Below are positions 28,807-38,103 of a stretch of DNA of 64,000 nt, piece by piece. This DNA comes from Proteus vulgaris (GTDB lineage Bacteria > Pseudomonadota > Gammaproteobacteria > Enterobacterales > Enterobacteriaceae). How positions within the stretch are numbered: the first letter of the stretch is position 1; each line of letters opens with the position of its first letter. The stretch covers positions 1,922,001 to 1,986,000 of the forward strand of contig NZ_CP137920.1 of NCBI RefSeq assembly GCF_033708015.1. The letters run 5' to 3'. The notes under the pieces were generated by a model. It saw nothing but the letters and a program-made list of their open reading frames with translations. It made no database searches and was not told where the DNA came from. The position numbers were made by a program, and so were the translations under genes.

Positions 28807-29032
28807 TTAAATACTAAAGTATTTTTATTTACAGCTGTTTGATGAATTAATCTAAAACACTACATTGAATAGATGTTAGACGTTTTTTATATTTCAATCC
28901 ATCGCTTTATCTTAAATTTTTCTTATTGAAAGTAGAGATCCGTTTTCAATATGACTGTAATTATGGGCGTTATCGGATTTTAAGAGTATAGTAGCTAATC
29001 TTTCAGCCTGACGAGATACTACGATTTTTATT

Positions 29033-30118
29033 ATGGAATTAGCGTTTTCAGATCAAAATATTCGACATATTCTTGCTAATAACACCCCTATCATTGATGT
29101 GCGTGCGCCTATTGAATTTAATCAAGGCTCGATGCCTAATGCGATTAATCTGCCTTTAATGAATGATGAAGAGCGTGCTGCTGTTGGGACTTGTTATAAA
29201 CAACAAGGTTCACAAAAAGCAGTTGATTTGGGACATCAATTGGTTAGTGGTGAAATTCGTGATAACCGTATCGAAGCTTGGCGCGAAGCTTGTAAGCAAT
29301 TTCCCAATGGTTATATTTGCTGTGCTCGTGGCGGCATGCGTTCTCATATTGTTCAGCAATGGCTTAAAGAAATAGGTATAGATTACCCATTAATTGAAGG
29401 TGGATATAAGGCGTTAAGACAGACTGTAATTGAAATGACCAATGAATTGGTTCAGCGGCCTATTATCTTGATTGGTGGATGCACCGGTAATGGAAAAACG
29501 ACTTTAGTGCGGTCATTACCGGAAGGTATCGACCTTGAAGGTATTGCACATCATCGAGGTTCGTCTTTTGGTCGCACAGTGGAAGATCAATTTCCTCAAG
29601 CGACATTTGAAAATCACCTTGGTGTTGAAATGTTAAAAAAATCACTGAAATATACACGCTGGGTGCTTGAAGATGAAGGTCGTGCAATTGGTGCTAATGG
29701 ATTACCTGAATGCTTACGATCAAAAATGGTTGAAGCTTCAATCGTTGTTGTTGATGATCCCTTAGAACGACGCATAGAACGCTTGAAGGAAGAATACTTT
29801 GATCGCATGACTCATGATTATCTGGTCGCGTATGGCGAAGAAAAAGGTTGGCAAGCATACAGTGATTACTTGCATCATGGTTTATTTGCTATCCGCCGTC
29901 GATTAGGCTCTCAAAGAGCAATGGAATTAACTCAGTTGCTAGATAACGCCCTAGAAATACAGAAAAAAGGATCCACAACTGAGGCACATTTCTCTTGGTT
30001 AACCCCTTTACTTAAAGAATATTACGATCCTATGTATCGTTATCAATTAAGCAAAAAGGAAGATAAAATTATTTATCAAGGAAGTTATGAAGAGGTTATG
30101 CTGTGGTTTAAAAACTAA
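29033..30118 (+). CDS. selU: tRNA 2-selenouridine synthase
   Basis: 361 residues, close to E. coli SelU/MnmH (364). N-terminal rhodanese domain (residues ~1-130) with active-site Cys in [14 protein letters not shown] near residue 100, then a P-loop domain with [12 protein letters not shown] near residue 148. It turns 2-thiouridine at the wobble base of Lys, Glu and Gln tRNAs into 2-selenouridine via a geranylated intermediate, using selenophosphate. The gene stands alone, with a strong terminator after it. Also known as ybbB or mnmH. Confidence 0.95.
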   Translation: MELAFSDQNIRHILANNTPIIDVRAPIEFNQGSMPNAINLPLMNDEERAAVGTCYKQQGSQKAVDLGHQLVSGEIRDNRIEAWREACKQFPNGYICCARGGMRSHIVQQWLKEIGIDYPLIEGGYKALRQTVIEMTNELVQRPIILIGGCTGNGKTTLVRSLPEGIDLEGIAHHRGSSFGRTVEDQFPQATFENHLGVEMLKKSLKYTRWVLEDEGRAIGANGLPECLRSKMVEASIVVVDDPLERRIERLKEEYFDRMTHDYLVAYGEEKGWQAYSDYLHHGLFAIRRRLGSQRAMELTQLLDNALEIQKKGSTTEAHFSWLTPLLKEYYDPMYRYQLSKKEDKIIYQGSYEEVMLWFKN

Positions 30119-30161
30119 TGGATAATTAAAATTTCTGTATTAACTACCTCTTATTTCAAAG

Positions 30162-30195
30162 AAAAGCCCCGTAACTTTATATTACGGGGCTTTTT
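30162..30195. terminator. strong bidirectional terminator after selU
   Basis: AAAAGCCCCGTAA pairs with TTACGGGGCTTTTT around 7 nt. It lies between convergent selU and the DUF4184 gene. Confidence 0.9.
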
Positions 30196-30208
30196 AGGAT
30201 CTATTTGG

Positions 30209-30952
30209 TCAAGCTTTAGTTCGATATAACCATAATCCTAAGATTATCATTAAACCGAAGAAAAAAGGTACCGCCAAAGAAAGCTCAAGGAAAATAAATC
30301 GATTAATGTTAATTCCCTGCCCTTTATTTGAGAATTGCAAAGCTAAAGGCAAAGCACATAACCCAGACAAAAAGCCGACCCCTATTAAGCGAAATAACTT
30401 AGTACGGTTTTCTTTTTGTATTGAATAGTCTTGTTTTCGCTGGTATTCAATATATTTCCAACATAAATAAAGTAGCCCTAGTATAGAACCTAAATGTTGT
30501 AATAATTTATAAATAGCAATCTCTTGGCTATTTGTCATTCCTTGTAATAATTGTGCTTGTAATACAGAAAAATATCTGACGGCGGTTCCTGTTTCGTGGG
30601 TAAAAGAATCCCATACAATATGCGTTACTGCTCCAATATACAGGGATAAAACAAATAGTATTAATACTTGAATTGTGGGTTTTATCGGTTCATATAGTGG
30701 TATAGGTGATACGCACTTTAATGGATTTCTCAGTAAATAATTTAGAATAAAGATCAGCAAGCAAAAAGGAAATGCAGTATAAAACCAACCTAATAAATCA
30801 TGTGCCGTTGCTGCTGATTGATATAAACCAAAAGAATAGAGTAAATCGGGCGAAGTACTTCCTACAATTAATGCGGGTAAACTCAGTTTTTTTCCTATTC
30901 GGGACTGCTTTATGGGGAAAACAATAGAAGGATGTGAAAAAGTCCACGGCAT
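30209..30952 (-). CDS. DUF4184 family membrane protein
   Basis: 247 residues. Starts MPWTFSHPSIVFPIKQ, with SLPALIVGSTSPDLLYSFG following, both the hallmark of DUF4184. About five or six hydrophobic helices, with conserved polar HDLLGWF near residue 71 and AVTHIVWDSFTHETGTAVRY near residue 124. The HxxHD-type residues within membrane suggest a metal site, but no activity is known. Single gene with a terminator on each side. Confidence 0.85.
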   Translation of the reverse strand: MPWTFSHPSIVFPIKQSRIGKKLSLPALIVGSTSPDLLYSFGLYQSAATAHDLLGWFYTAFPFCLLIFILNYLLRNPLKCVSPIPLYEPIKPTIQVLILFVLSLYIGAVTHIVWDSFTHETGTAVRYFSVLQAQLLQGMTNSQEIAIYKLLQHLGSILGLLYLCWKYIEYQRKQDYSIQKENRTKLFRLIGVGFLSGLCALPLALQFSNKGQGININRFIFLELSLAVPFFFGLMIILGLWLYRTKA

Positions 30953-31075
30953 AAGAATTATCTCTATAACAGGAAAATGAATAATAAGAATTAGTATGAG
31001 TATATCAGTAGATTAGCTAAGTTTTATCTGAGATTACAACGATTTTTAAGGTTAAAGGCGTTTATTGTCACTAGT

Positions 31076-31116
31076 AAAAAACGCCACTAATGGTAAGTGC
31101 ATTAATGGCGTTTTTT
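31076..31116. terminator. bidirectional terminator near an MFS relic
   Basis: AAAAAACGCCA-TAATG pairs with CATTA-TGGCGTTTTTT around 7 nt. On the minus strand it directly follows the stop of the MFS relic at 31121. Confidence 0.8.
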
Positions 31117-31120
31117 ATAT

Positions 31121-31289
31121 CTATTTATTTTTTAAAGACCATTTTCTTAATAGTAAAGTAGCACATATAGCCATAGTGAAATTGAAGATCATACTAAAAC
31201 TAAATGCAATCTTATATTGATTAATCATATTTTTTAATAGCGTGTGGCTGAGACTATCTAGTTGCCTTATTGGTTTTACTTTTTTGCAT
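31121..31289 (-). pseudogene. remnant of an MFS transporter gene (start and 3' end joined)
   Basis: On the minus strand an ATG at 31289 opens a few codons (MQKSKTNKAT) that stop at once. In another frame the DNA up to the stop at 31121 encodes a piece (SLSHTLLKNMINQ, then IAFSFSMIFNFTMAICATLL and LRKW) that looks like the last transmembrane helix and tail of an MFS transporter. I read it as a gene whose middle was deleted. It is divergent from a truncated LysR gene, a common MFS/regulator layout. The call rests on a short piece and is uncertain. Confidence 0.4.
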
Positions 31290-31329
31290 CTCTTTCGTTC
31301 TGCTGGACAACAAAAAAAGGTGAATTGTG

Positions 31330-31470
31330 ATGCATAAGCTATTACATCGGATCGATTTGAATTTGTTAGTTATTCTTCAAATTCTGTTACAAGAACGTAG
31401 TGTTACATTAACGGCAAAATGGTTGTCTATTTCACCTTCGGCAGTAAGTAAGGTATTGACTAAAAAATAG
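31330..31470 (+). pseudogene. truncated LysR-family regulator (first 46 residues only)
   Basis: ATG at 31330 with an AAAGGTGAATTG ribosome site opens a 46-codon frame: [19 protein letters not shown], then [14 protein letters not shown]. This is the N-terminal helix-turn-helix of a LysR-type regulator, cut right after the recognition helix by TAG at 31468. Nothing further of the gene is seen in any frame downstream. Probably lost together with the divergent MFS gene's body. Confidence 0.65.
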
Positions 31471-31641
31471 TGTTAATCAGTTTATGCATAAAAACACTTA
31501 TTAAAAGCTTTACTACTATTTATATAAATTGTGCCTTATTGTGCTATCTAAACCTTCTCTTAATCTTTTTTTAATTATATTGCGGATAATAAACAATAAA
31601 CTTTTATTAATGTGCGATTTAGTTATTTAAAAGAGAATATA

Positions 31642-32085
31642 ATGGATATCAGTTTAAAGTGTATTACTTCAGATAATTATGAAGAAATTAGCCTGCTTGA
31701 GGTGGAAGAATACCAAGAAGACTATATTGCTTCTAATATGTGGTCTTTAGTAGAGGCGGCTTATAATGAAAACTATGTCGTTAGAGGAATTTATTTATCA
31801 AATGAACCGATTGGTTTTTTTATGTGGGTAAAAGAAAACGATCATAAAATCGCTATTTGGCGTTTTATGATCGATAAAGCATACCAAAATAAAGGTTTAG
31901 GAAGAAAAGCGCTTCATCTTGCTTTAAGTGAGATTAAGCAAAATAAAGAAATCAATGAAATTGAGATCTGTTATAACCCATTAAATCCTGTGGCTAAAAA
32001 ATTTTATGGTTCTTTTGGTTTTGAAGAGATAGGCATGGATAAAGATGGGGATGATATGTTAGCTGTAATAAGAGTTATACAATGA
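31642..32085 (+). CDS. GNAT family N-acetyltransferase (spermine/spermidine type)
   Basis: 147 residues from the ATG at 31642, chosen for its AAAGAGAATATA site; the frame opens 30 bp earlier. Acetyl-CoA loop motif A is DKAYQNKGLGRKALHLAL at about residues 76-93, and motif B NPLNPVAKKFYGSFGFEEIG lies near residue 115. The layout and AIWRFMIDKAYQ segment resemble BltD/PaiA-like polyamine acetyltransferases, but the substrate is not proven. Its stop overlaps the start of the serine hydrolase by 4 nt (ATGA), so the two are coupled. Confidence 0.8.
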   Translation: MDISLKCITSDNYEEISLLEVEEYQEDYIASNMWSLVEAAYNENYVVRGIYLSNEPIGFFMWVKENDHKIAIWRFMIDKAYQNKGLGRKALHLALSEIKQNKEINEIEICYNPLNPVAKKFYGSFGFEEIGMDKDGDDMLAVIRVIQ

Positions 32086-33116
32086 AAAATATAAAAAACA
32101 AGAACAAACAAAATAAAATAGAATCGTTGTTGAATTCTATTTCTGATAATGCACCAGGTATTATTATATTAGCTCGTTTTGATGATGGTGTTATATATCA
32201 AGCTCAAAAAGGTCTTGCAAATATAACGCAAAATCAATTAATTGACGAAAATAGTGTCTTTAATTTGGCTTCTGTTTCAAAGCAATTTACTGCTTTTTCT
32301 ATATTGCTTTTAGCTAAAGAAGGAAAATTATCACTTGATGATTCCATTCTTATCTATTTACCTGAGTTATGTGCATATGCCAAAGCGATCACGATTAGCG
32401 ATTTAGTTTTCCATACCAGTGGGTTAATTGATTATATGGAATTAGCGTTTGAACGAGGCATTTCTTATACAACACCGCTTACGCCAGAAGAAAGTTTTGC
32501 TGATATCGTAAAGCAAACAAAGACCTATTACCCTATTGGCAGTAAATTTGAATATAACAATACTGGATATTTTTTGCTGTCTCAGATCATTGAGCGAGTA
32601 AGCCAGCAACGATTTTCAGTTTTTGCTCGAGAGCGTATCTTTGAGCCATTACAAATGAACGATACTTTTATTGTTGAAGAATATCCTACAATAAATCCTA
32701 TTGTGTCTGGATATGCGAAAAATGCGCAAGGACACTATGAATTATCAGAAAGTCCATGGACGCATACTGGTGATGGCGCAGTACATTCAAGCGCAAGTGA
32801 TTTAATGAAATGGGGTGAAAATTTTAGTACAGCAAAAGTAGGTGATGCCGAGCTTATTGCAAAAATGACACAACCTTTTTCTAATTTTACGCGTGACGGT
32901 AAGTTAGTCATTGATTATGAAGCTTATGGATTTGGTCTTTTTATTAATCATACTCTAGGTGAAATAAGCTTTGAACATTCAGGGGGATGGATGGGAACTT
33001 CAACCTATTTTATGCGTTTTCCACAATCAAAACTTACTCTTACAGTGCTTTCTAATCGTGAAAACTATGATGTTGATTTACTTGCAACTGAAGTGGCAAA
33101 AACTTTGCTTAACTAG
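32082..33116 (+). CDS. serine hydrolase of the class C beta-lactamase / DD-peptidase-like family
   Basis: 344 residues, no signal peptide visible (starts with a Lys/Asn-rich stretch), so it may be cytoplasmic. Catalytic marks: SxxK as SVSK at residues 64-67, YNN at 158-160 in the YxN place, and HSGG at about 299-302 in the KTG place. TSGLIDYM after strand 3 and SASDLMKWG further on are typical of the family. Members include esterases, D-amino-acid peptidases and lactamase-like enzymes. Translationally coupled to the GNAT gene; together they may act on one small amine or amide, but this is a guess. A terminator follows. Confidence 0.82.
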   Translation: MKNIKNKNKQNKIESLLNSISDNAPGIIILARFDDGVIYQAQKGLANITQNQLIDENSVFNLASVSKQFTAFSILLLAKEGKLSLDDSILIYLPELCAYAKAITISDLVFHTSGLIDYMELAFERGISYTTPLTPEESFADIVKQTKTYYPIGSKFEYNNTGYFLLSQIIERVSQQRFSVFARERIFEPLQMNDTFIVEEYPTINPIVSGYAKNAQGHYELSESPWTHTGDGAVHSSASDLMKWGENFSTAKVGDAELIAKMTQPFSNFTRDGKLVIDYEAYGFGLFINHTLGEISFEHSGGWMGTSTYFMRFPQSKLTLTVLSNRENYDVDLLATEVAKTLLN

Positions 33117-33122
33117 TTGGCA

Positions 33123-33160
33123 AAAAATAGAAAAGGTGCAATGCACCCTTTCTATTTTAT
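33123..33160. terminator. terminator after the serine hydrolase gene
   Basis: AAATAGAAA-GGTGCA pairs with TGCACC-TTTCTATTT and is followed by TATTTTTTTAAT. It sits between convergent genes. Confidence 0.8.
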
Positions 33161-33182
33161 TTTTTTAATTTAGATAGGAGAA

Positions 33183-34850
33183 TTATAACCCCATGATTTT
33201 TCTATTCTTAGGATATGAAAGCGTATAATTTAGAGGTAATGATCTTTCCTCTTTTGCACCTAATGTAATATCCCATTTAATTTCGCCAGTATTTTTATCA
33301 AGCTCGCCATCTTTATAAACCGCATCTGCGACAGTGATATTATTTTCTTGGCTAAGTGGTAATTGATCGTAAATAGTGACTTTGACAGGAGCGTTGTAAG
33401 TGTTTCTGACTTTAATAGTATAACTCTCTTTTTGTTCAACTGTTGTACCAATAAAAATCGGCTCTTTTCTTATCTTTTCATTATTAATACGGCTAATTTG
33501 AATATTTTTATCTATCCCAAATGGAATGCTAAGTAACTCTGTTAATTCGTTAGTATTAATATAACTATTACCAACAAAGCTATTCATATAGTAGATATTC
33601 GCACGACCATTGAGTAAATTTAAGTTTTCCCAATCTTTTACTTCAGCTTGTAAATAAACTTCTTCAACTAATTTGGGCGTCGTTAAATAGCGATAATCTG
33701 CAACAACTTCTTTTTGATTAATCACTAGTGTATTAGGTTCTGTGCTATTTTTTAAAGTGTAAGGTAACGCGATAGTATGGCTTAAATTAATCCCATTATT
33801 GTTGGTTGTTACATATCGTGTTACACCTTTATTTAATTGTTTTTCATAGCTTTCTTCTCTCATTGCTGCGGGAGATGGTGCTACTGGAGATGCCATCTCC
33901 ATGCTCATACTTTTATTTCTAAATTTAGCATTATCATTGTAAAGAGCGAGATACCATGGTGATAAAGTTGGTGCAGTAATATTTAAAGATGGATTTGTGG
34001 ATGTTAAGACTAGTTTTACTTTATCCCAATTGAGTCCTGTATGTTGAATAACATCCGCCTTGTAGGTGAGTAATATCGGTTTATCCATTCCTTGGCTTCG
34101 AATATCATAAGCCGGCGACCATCCGGCATCTGGTGTTATATAAGAAATACGCATTTTACTGGTTAGATTTTTTGATGTGCTTAAAGATAAAACAATTTGT
34201 GTTTTCTCTTTTGCGATAGTTGGCATATCAATTTCTATTTGTCTGCTTAATTCTTCAGATTGTTCTGTTAGTTCAGCAATTTCTTCACGTGCCATATTTT
34301 GTTTATTTAGAATAGCAGTCATTTTTTGGCTAATAAAATCAAATTTTTGCGATGAGTGTTCTAATGACTGAGTTTCATCATGACCAAAAAATGATTGGTC
34401 TTTTAATAAAGCAATCTGTTCATCACCCACACTAATATTGATATTTAATCCTTCAATTTTCTTATTAATATCTTTTTGCTTTTCCATCAATATTGCAATT
34501 GCAGAGGGATAACTAGGGGCAATAGGAATTTTTTTAACGTTAATTGTGTTAATAATCACATCATCATTATCAATACTAATTGATAAACTTTTAGGATCAA
34601 TATTGTTTGCAACATTAGATAAAACAACGTCACTCTGCCCTGCTGGTAAATTGAGTGTTATATCATTATCTAGTTCAGCACCCCGTAAAAAAAGAGTTGC
34701 TTGATTGAGTTTTATATCATAACTAAGTGGTTTGGTTGGCTCTATTGAATTGATTTCATTAGCAAAAACACTCGTTACACTAACAATAGATAATGTAATC
34801 ATCGAGAGTGTAAGTTTATTGGGTATAATCATCATTTTCATTCTATCCAT
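33183..34850 (-). CDS. exported DUF4139 (mucoidy inhibitor MuiA-like) protein
   Basis: 555 residues. N-terminal signal peptide (LTLSMITLSIVSVTSVFA) with mature start near NEINS. A DUF4140-like N-terminal part (FLRGAELDNDITLNLPAG near residue 52) is followed by a coiled-coil (residues ~130-215) and the DUF4139 C-terminal domain (YITPDAGWSPAYDIRS near residue 230; LPLSQENNITV near the end). Several Met start codons lie within the first eight residues; I keep the longest. Relatives are named MuiA for mucoidy inhibition, but no biochemical role is agreed. Periplasmic or surface location is inferred from the signal. Confidence 0.78.
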   Translation of the reverse strand: MDRMKMMIIPNKLTLSMITLSIVSVTSVFANEINSIEPTKPLSYDIKLNQATLFLRGAELDNDITLNLPAGQSDVVLSNVANNIDPKSLSISIDNDDVIINTINVKKIPIAPSYPSAIAILMEKQKDINKKIEGLNINISVGDEQIALLKDQSFFGHDETQSLEHSSQKFDFISQKMTAILNKQNMAREEIAELTEQSEELSRQIEIDMPTIAKEKTQIVLSLSTSKNLTSKMRISYITPDAGWSPAYDIRSQGMDKPILLTYKADVIQHTGLNWDKVKLVLTSTNPSLNITAPTLSPWYLALYNDNAKFRNKSMSMEMASPVAPSPAAMREESYEKQLNKGVTRYVTTNNNGINLSHTIALPYTLKNSTEPNTLVINQKEVVADYRYLTTPKLVEEVYLQAEVKDWENLNLLNGRANIYYMNSFVGNSYINTNELTELLSIPFGIDKNIQISRINNEKIRKEPIFIGTTVEQKESYTIKVRNTYNAPVKVTIYDQLPLSQENNITVADAVYKDGELDKNTGEIKWDITLGAKEERSLPLNYTLSYPKNRKIMGL

Positions 34851-35131
34851 AGGTGATGAGCAGCATTAGTGTGAACTGCAACATAGAGATGCGCTGTTGT
34901 ACAAGTATATTTAGATAGTATTGCATCTCTAATAAATTAGATAACAGAATAAACTTAAAGATCTAATAGGTAAAAAAGGTAAAAAAATAAATAAAACAGT
35001 GTGTTATCGCTTTTAATAAAATGAATATTATAAATAATAAGGATTATCTTAATGATAGATAGATATTTAGCTTTTGTTGGCTTTATATGGACTTATTTAG
35101 ATAAAAATAAGAGAAAGTATTGCTAATAAGC
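34851..35131. other. AT-rich intergenic region, nothing recognised
   Basis: Together with the terminator that follows it makes a 340-bp gap between two minus-strand genes. It must hold the promoter of the DUF4139 gene near 34870. No open frame or repeat of note was seen. Confidence 0.5.
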
Positions 35132-35134
35132 AAT

Positions 35135-35166
35135 AAAAAAGGCAGTTTAAAAAACAAACTGCCTTG
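35135..35166 (-). terminator. terminator of the periplasmic amidohydrolase
   Basis: AAGGCAGTTT pairs with AAACTGCCTT. On the minus strand TTTTTTATTG follows. It lies 24 bp past the stop. Confidence 0.85.
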
Positions 35167-35189
35167 GATAAAAATATTGTTATTGGTTT

Positions 35190-36590
35190 TTATTTAACAA
35201 CTTCACCGCTGTCGATAACCGTTTTACGTACTTTATTGGAGAAATCTTGTGCTTCTTTAATAATGGCTTTTTCATCAAGGGTTAATAATTGGCGATCTTC
35301 CATTAAGATTTTTCCATCAACAATGGTATGGCGAACATTGCTTCCATTTGCACCATAAACTAATGCTGCATAAGGGCTATACATTGGCACCATATTAGGT
35401 GATTTAGTATCAACAACAATAATATCTGCAAGTTTTCCTGATTCTAAAGATCCCAGTTTATCTTCCATGTGTAATACTTTTGCTGAACCTATTGTAGCCA
35501 ACTCGACAACAGTTAATGGTGGCATAGCAGCACGATCTTTATTCTCTAATTTATGGATTTTACCCACGAGATTTAGCTCATTCATGGTCGTTAGCGTATT
35601 ACTTGACATTGGGCCATCAGTGCCTAAACCTACACGAACCCCTTTTTCTAGCATTGTGACAACAGGCGCGACACCTTTTGCTGATTTAGTATTTGCGCTT
35701 ATATTATGAGCGACACCAACATCATATTTTTTCAGTAAATCAATATCTTTATCGTCGACCATAATTGCGTGAGCCGCGATCACTTTATTATTTAACGCTC
35801 CGATATCTGCCATATATTGAACGGGACTTTTCCCGCCAGTACGTTTAGCGATTTCTTCTTGTTCACGGTCGGTTTCAGCTAAATGGATCATAACAGGAAC
35901 ATCAAGTTCTATTGATAACTTAGCAATTTTCTGAAGGTTTTCTGTGGTATTGGTATAAGGGGCATGTGGTGCAAATGCTGGGGTAATACGAGGGTGATCT
36001 TTATATTCTTTAATAAAGTTTACTGCGTATTGGATACCTTCTTCTGGTGTGCTCGCATCAGCAACAGGGAAATTAATAACAGATTCTCCTAGTACCGCAC
36101 GATTCCCCATTTTATCCACAGTTTTAGCTACTTCATCTTCGAAATAATACATATCAACGTAAGTTGTTACGCCACCTTTTACCATTTCGATATTTGCAAG
36201 ATCAGCACCTACTCTGACCATTTCGCGTGAAACCATTTTGCTTTCAAGTGGGAAAATATAACGGTGGAGTCTGTCTGGCACATCATCAGCTAATGAACGA
36301 AATACAGTCATCGAACCATGAGTATGGGTATTAATTAAACCCGGCATCACAATATCACCATCAACATCTAATACTTTATTAGCTTGATATTCTTTAGAAA
36401 GCTCAGGACCACCAACGGCAATAATTTTATTTTCTTTTACGACAACAGTACCCTGCTCAATGATTTTATTTTGTTGATCCATAGTTAGAACAGTGCCGTC
36501 AACTATCATCAAATCAGCCTGTTTTGCTGCATAACTAGAAAAGGAGACAGCCATGACAGCCAAAGCAAGCATAGATTTAGAAAATGACAT
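35190..36590 (-). CDS. periplasmic amidohydrolase, SAH/MTA deaminase-like (TrzA/AtzA family)
   Basis: 466 residues from the ATG at 36590, chosen for its GAGAGGTAATA site; the frame opens 23 codons earlier. Residues 1-21 form a Sec signal (SFSKSMLALAVMAVSFSSYA, cleavage after AKQ or YAA). The rest is an amidohydrolase with the metal set NTHTHGS, IHLAETDRE, AHAIMVDD and GTDGPMSSN, the order seen in S-adenosylhomocysteine/methylthioadenosine deaminases and chlorohydrolases. PHAPYT is also typical. A signal peptide is unusual, since the best-known MtaD/SAH deaminases act in the cytoplasm. Single gene with its own terminator. Substrate likely an adenosine- or guanine-like base, unproven. Confidence 0.82.
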   Translation of the reverse strand: MSFSKSMLALAVMAVSFSSYAAKQADLMIVDGTVLTMDQQNKIIEQGTVVVKENKIIAVGGPELSKEYQANKVLDVDGDIVMPGLINTHTHGSMTVFRSLADDVPDRLHRYIFPLESKMVSREMVRVGADLANIEMVKGGVTTYVDMYYFEDEVAKTVDKMGNRAVLGESVINFPVADASTPEEGIQYAVNFIKEYKDHPRITPAFAPHAPYTNTTENLQKIAKLSIELDVPVMIHLAETDREQEEIAKRTGGKSPVQYMADIGALNNKVIAAHAIMVDDKDIDLLKKYDVGVAHNISANTKSAKGVAPVVTMLEKGVRVGLGTDGPMSSNTLTTMNELNLVGKIHKLENKDRAAMPPLTVVELATIGSAKVLHMEDKLGSLESGKLADIIVVDTKSPNMVPMYSPYAALVYGANGSNVRHTIVDGKILMEDRQLLTLDEKAIIKEAQDFSNKVRKTVIDSGEVVK

Positions 36591-36762
36591 TATTACCTCT
36601 CGTCGTGATGGGAAAATTTCCCTAAGATTATAGATAAATTCATTGGTTTTTGATATCAATTGAAAGTGAAAGAGATCACCGAATAAATAATTAATTAAAG
36701 TTATTATCGCATTCGTTGCCTAAATTTCTTGCAGTTAGTCTTATCAATCAAGGAGTGGTTTA

Positions 36763-38001
36763 ATGAGTAAAACGTTGCAACCTGGTGAAAATACATCCCT
36801 TAGCGAAAATAAAGGGCAAGTTAAAGTATCTCATGCAGTAGGTGATAATCTTGATATTAATCTGACAGCATTTTTAGTAACAGGATCAGGAAAAGTCGTT
36901 AATGACGACGATATGGTGTTCTTTAATGCACCTCATCACTCCTCTGGGGCGGCTTCATTTATTTCACCGATAACGCAAGGCTCAACAGTTATTCATAGTA
37001 TTGATTTTGATTTTTCTCGTTTACCTGCAAATATTACTAAAATAGCAATTACATTAACGCAAGATGGTAGTGCTGGTGGTTTTGCTGTTGTTAATCAGTT
37101 AAAAGCACAAGTGTTGATAAATAATGACGTTATTGAGTTAGTACCAAGCCAGTTTTCACAAGAGACAGGTATTATTGTTTTAGAACTTTATGTTCGAAAT
37201 GGCCAAAATAAAGTTCGCGCTGTTTGGCAAGGTTTTGCTTCTGGACTTGCTGGCTTATGTAATCTTTATGGTGTTGAAGTTGAAGAGCCTACTCCCGTTG
37301 TTACGCCACCTCCGACGCCTATTAATATACAAAAAAGTGTAGTTAAACTGACTAAATCTGATAGTAGTCATCGTGTTTCATTACTAAAAGGCAATGATGC
37401 GCCTAAACGTATTTTAGTGAGTGCGACATGGATAGATAATGGAGATGGAAAAGATAATGATGATTTAGATCTTCGTGTAGGAATTTTACGCCCGAATGGT
37501 CAAATGTCTATTATTCAAGCTCCAGATAAAAGTGGTGCTTTTAATTCAGATCCTTTTGTCTTCCATACTGGTGATGTCGTGAGTGTTAGTCAAGAACAAC
37601 CTGGTTGCGAAACAGTTGAAATTAACCCTGCTATTTCCCAATTAATGGGCGGTAAAGTCGCGTTGGTTTGTAGTGTTTACTCTGCGATTAGTAATGGTTG
37701 CGTTTCTGTTGCCTCATTAAAACCAACAATGCGTATGGAATATGGAAATCAAGTTGTTGAATGTTCTTGTGAATATAAGAAAGGCTTTTTCAATAATATG
37801 ATTTATACCTATGTCATTGGTATTATTGAGATTGACCAAGATAGCATTACATTAAAACCATCAGGTGTAACATCAAGAGTAGGCAGTGAAGCGACACCTT
37901 GGTTAACACGTAATGGCGATGAGCTTAAATTAACGATGGATGGTCCTCATGTTTTTAAAGGGAAGAAACCAAGTATTTTAGGCACAAAGCGTTATGTCTG
38001 A
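36763..38001 (+). CDS. TerA-like tellurium-resistance family protein (two TerD-type domains)
   Basis: 412 residues. The N-terminal TerD-like domain (~1-170) starts KTLQPGENTSLSENKGQVKV and has LDINLTAFLVTGSGKVVNDDDMVFFN-type core (quoted in part), with SIDFDFSRLPANITKIAITL. A Pro-rich linker (PTPVVTPPPTPIN) leads to a second domain (~195-412) with WIDNGDGKDNDDLDLRVGIL, an acidic Ca2+-binding style loop, and RMEYGNQVVECSCEYKKGFFNN. This build is that of TerA. It is an orphan: no terZ, terB, terC or terD lies near. It has an AAGGAGTGG site. Role in stress or surface sensing is only inferred from the family. Confidence 0.82.
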   Translation: MSKTLQPGENTSLSENKGQVKVSHAVGDNLDINLTAFLVTGSGKVVNDDDMVFFNAPHHSSGAASFISPITQGSTVIHSIDFDFSRLPANITKIAITLTQDGSAGGFAVVNQLKAQVLINNDVIELVPSQFSQETGIIVLELYVRNGQNKVRAVWQGFASGLAGLCNLYGVEVEEPTPVVTPPPTPINIQKSVVKLTKSDSSHRVSLLKGNDAPKRILVSATWIDNGDGKDNDDLDLRVGILRPNGQMSIIQAPDKSGAFNSDPFVFHTGDVVSVSQEQPGCETVEINPAISQLMGGKVALVCSVYSAISNGCVSVASLKPTMRMEYGNQVVECSCEYKKGFFNNMIYTYVIGIIEIDQDSITLKPSGVTSRVGSEATPWLTRNGDELKLTMDGPHVFKGKKPSILGTKRYV

Positions 38002-38045
38002 TCTCATTTTTAACGAAGACATAAGTTAAAGTTTATCTTAAAGAA

Positions 38046-38073
38046 AAACGGGCAATAATCTCTATGCCCGTTT
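38046..38073. terminator. bidirectional terminator between the TerA-like gene and yaiI
   Basis: AAACGGGCA pairs with TGCCCGTTT around 10 nt between convergent genes. Confidence 0.8.
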
Positions 38074-38103
38074 GTTGATTAAAAGCATTTATTACTGAGT
38101 AAA

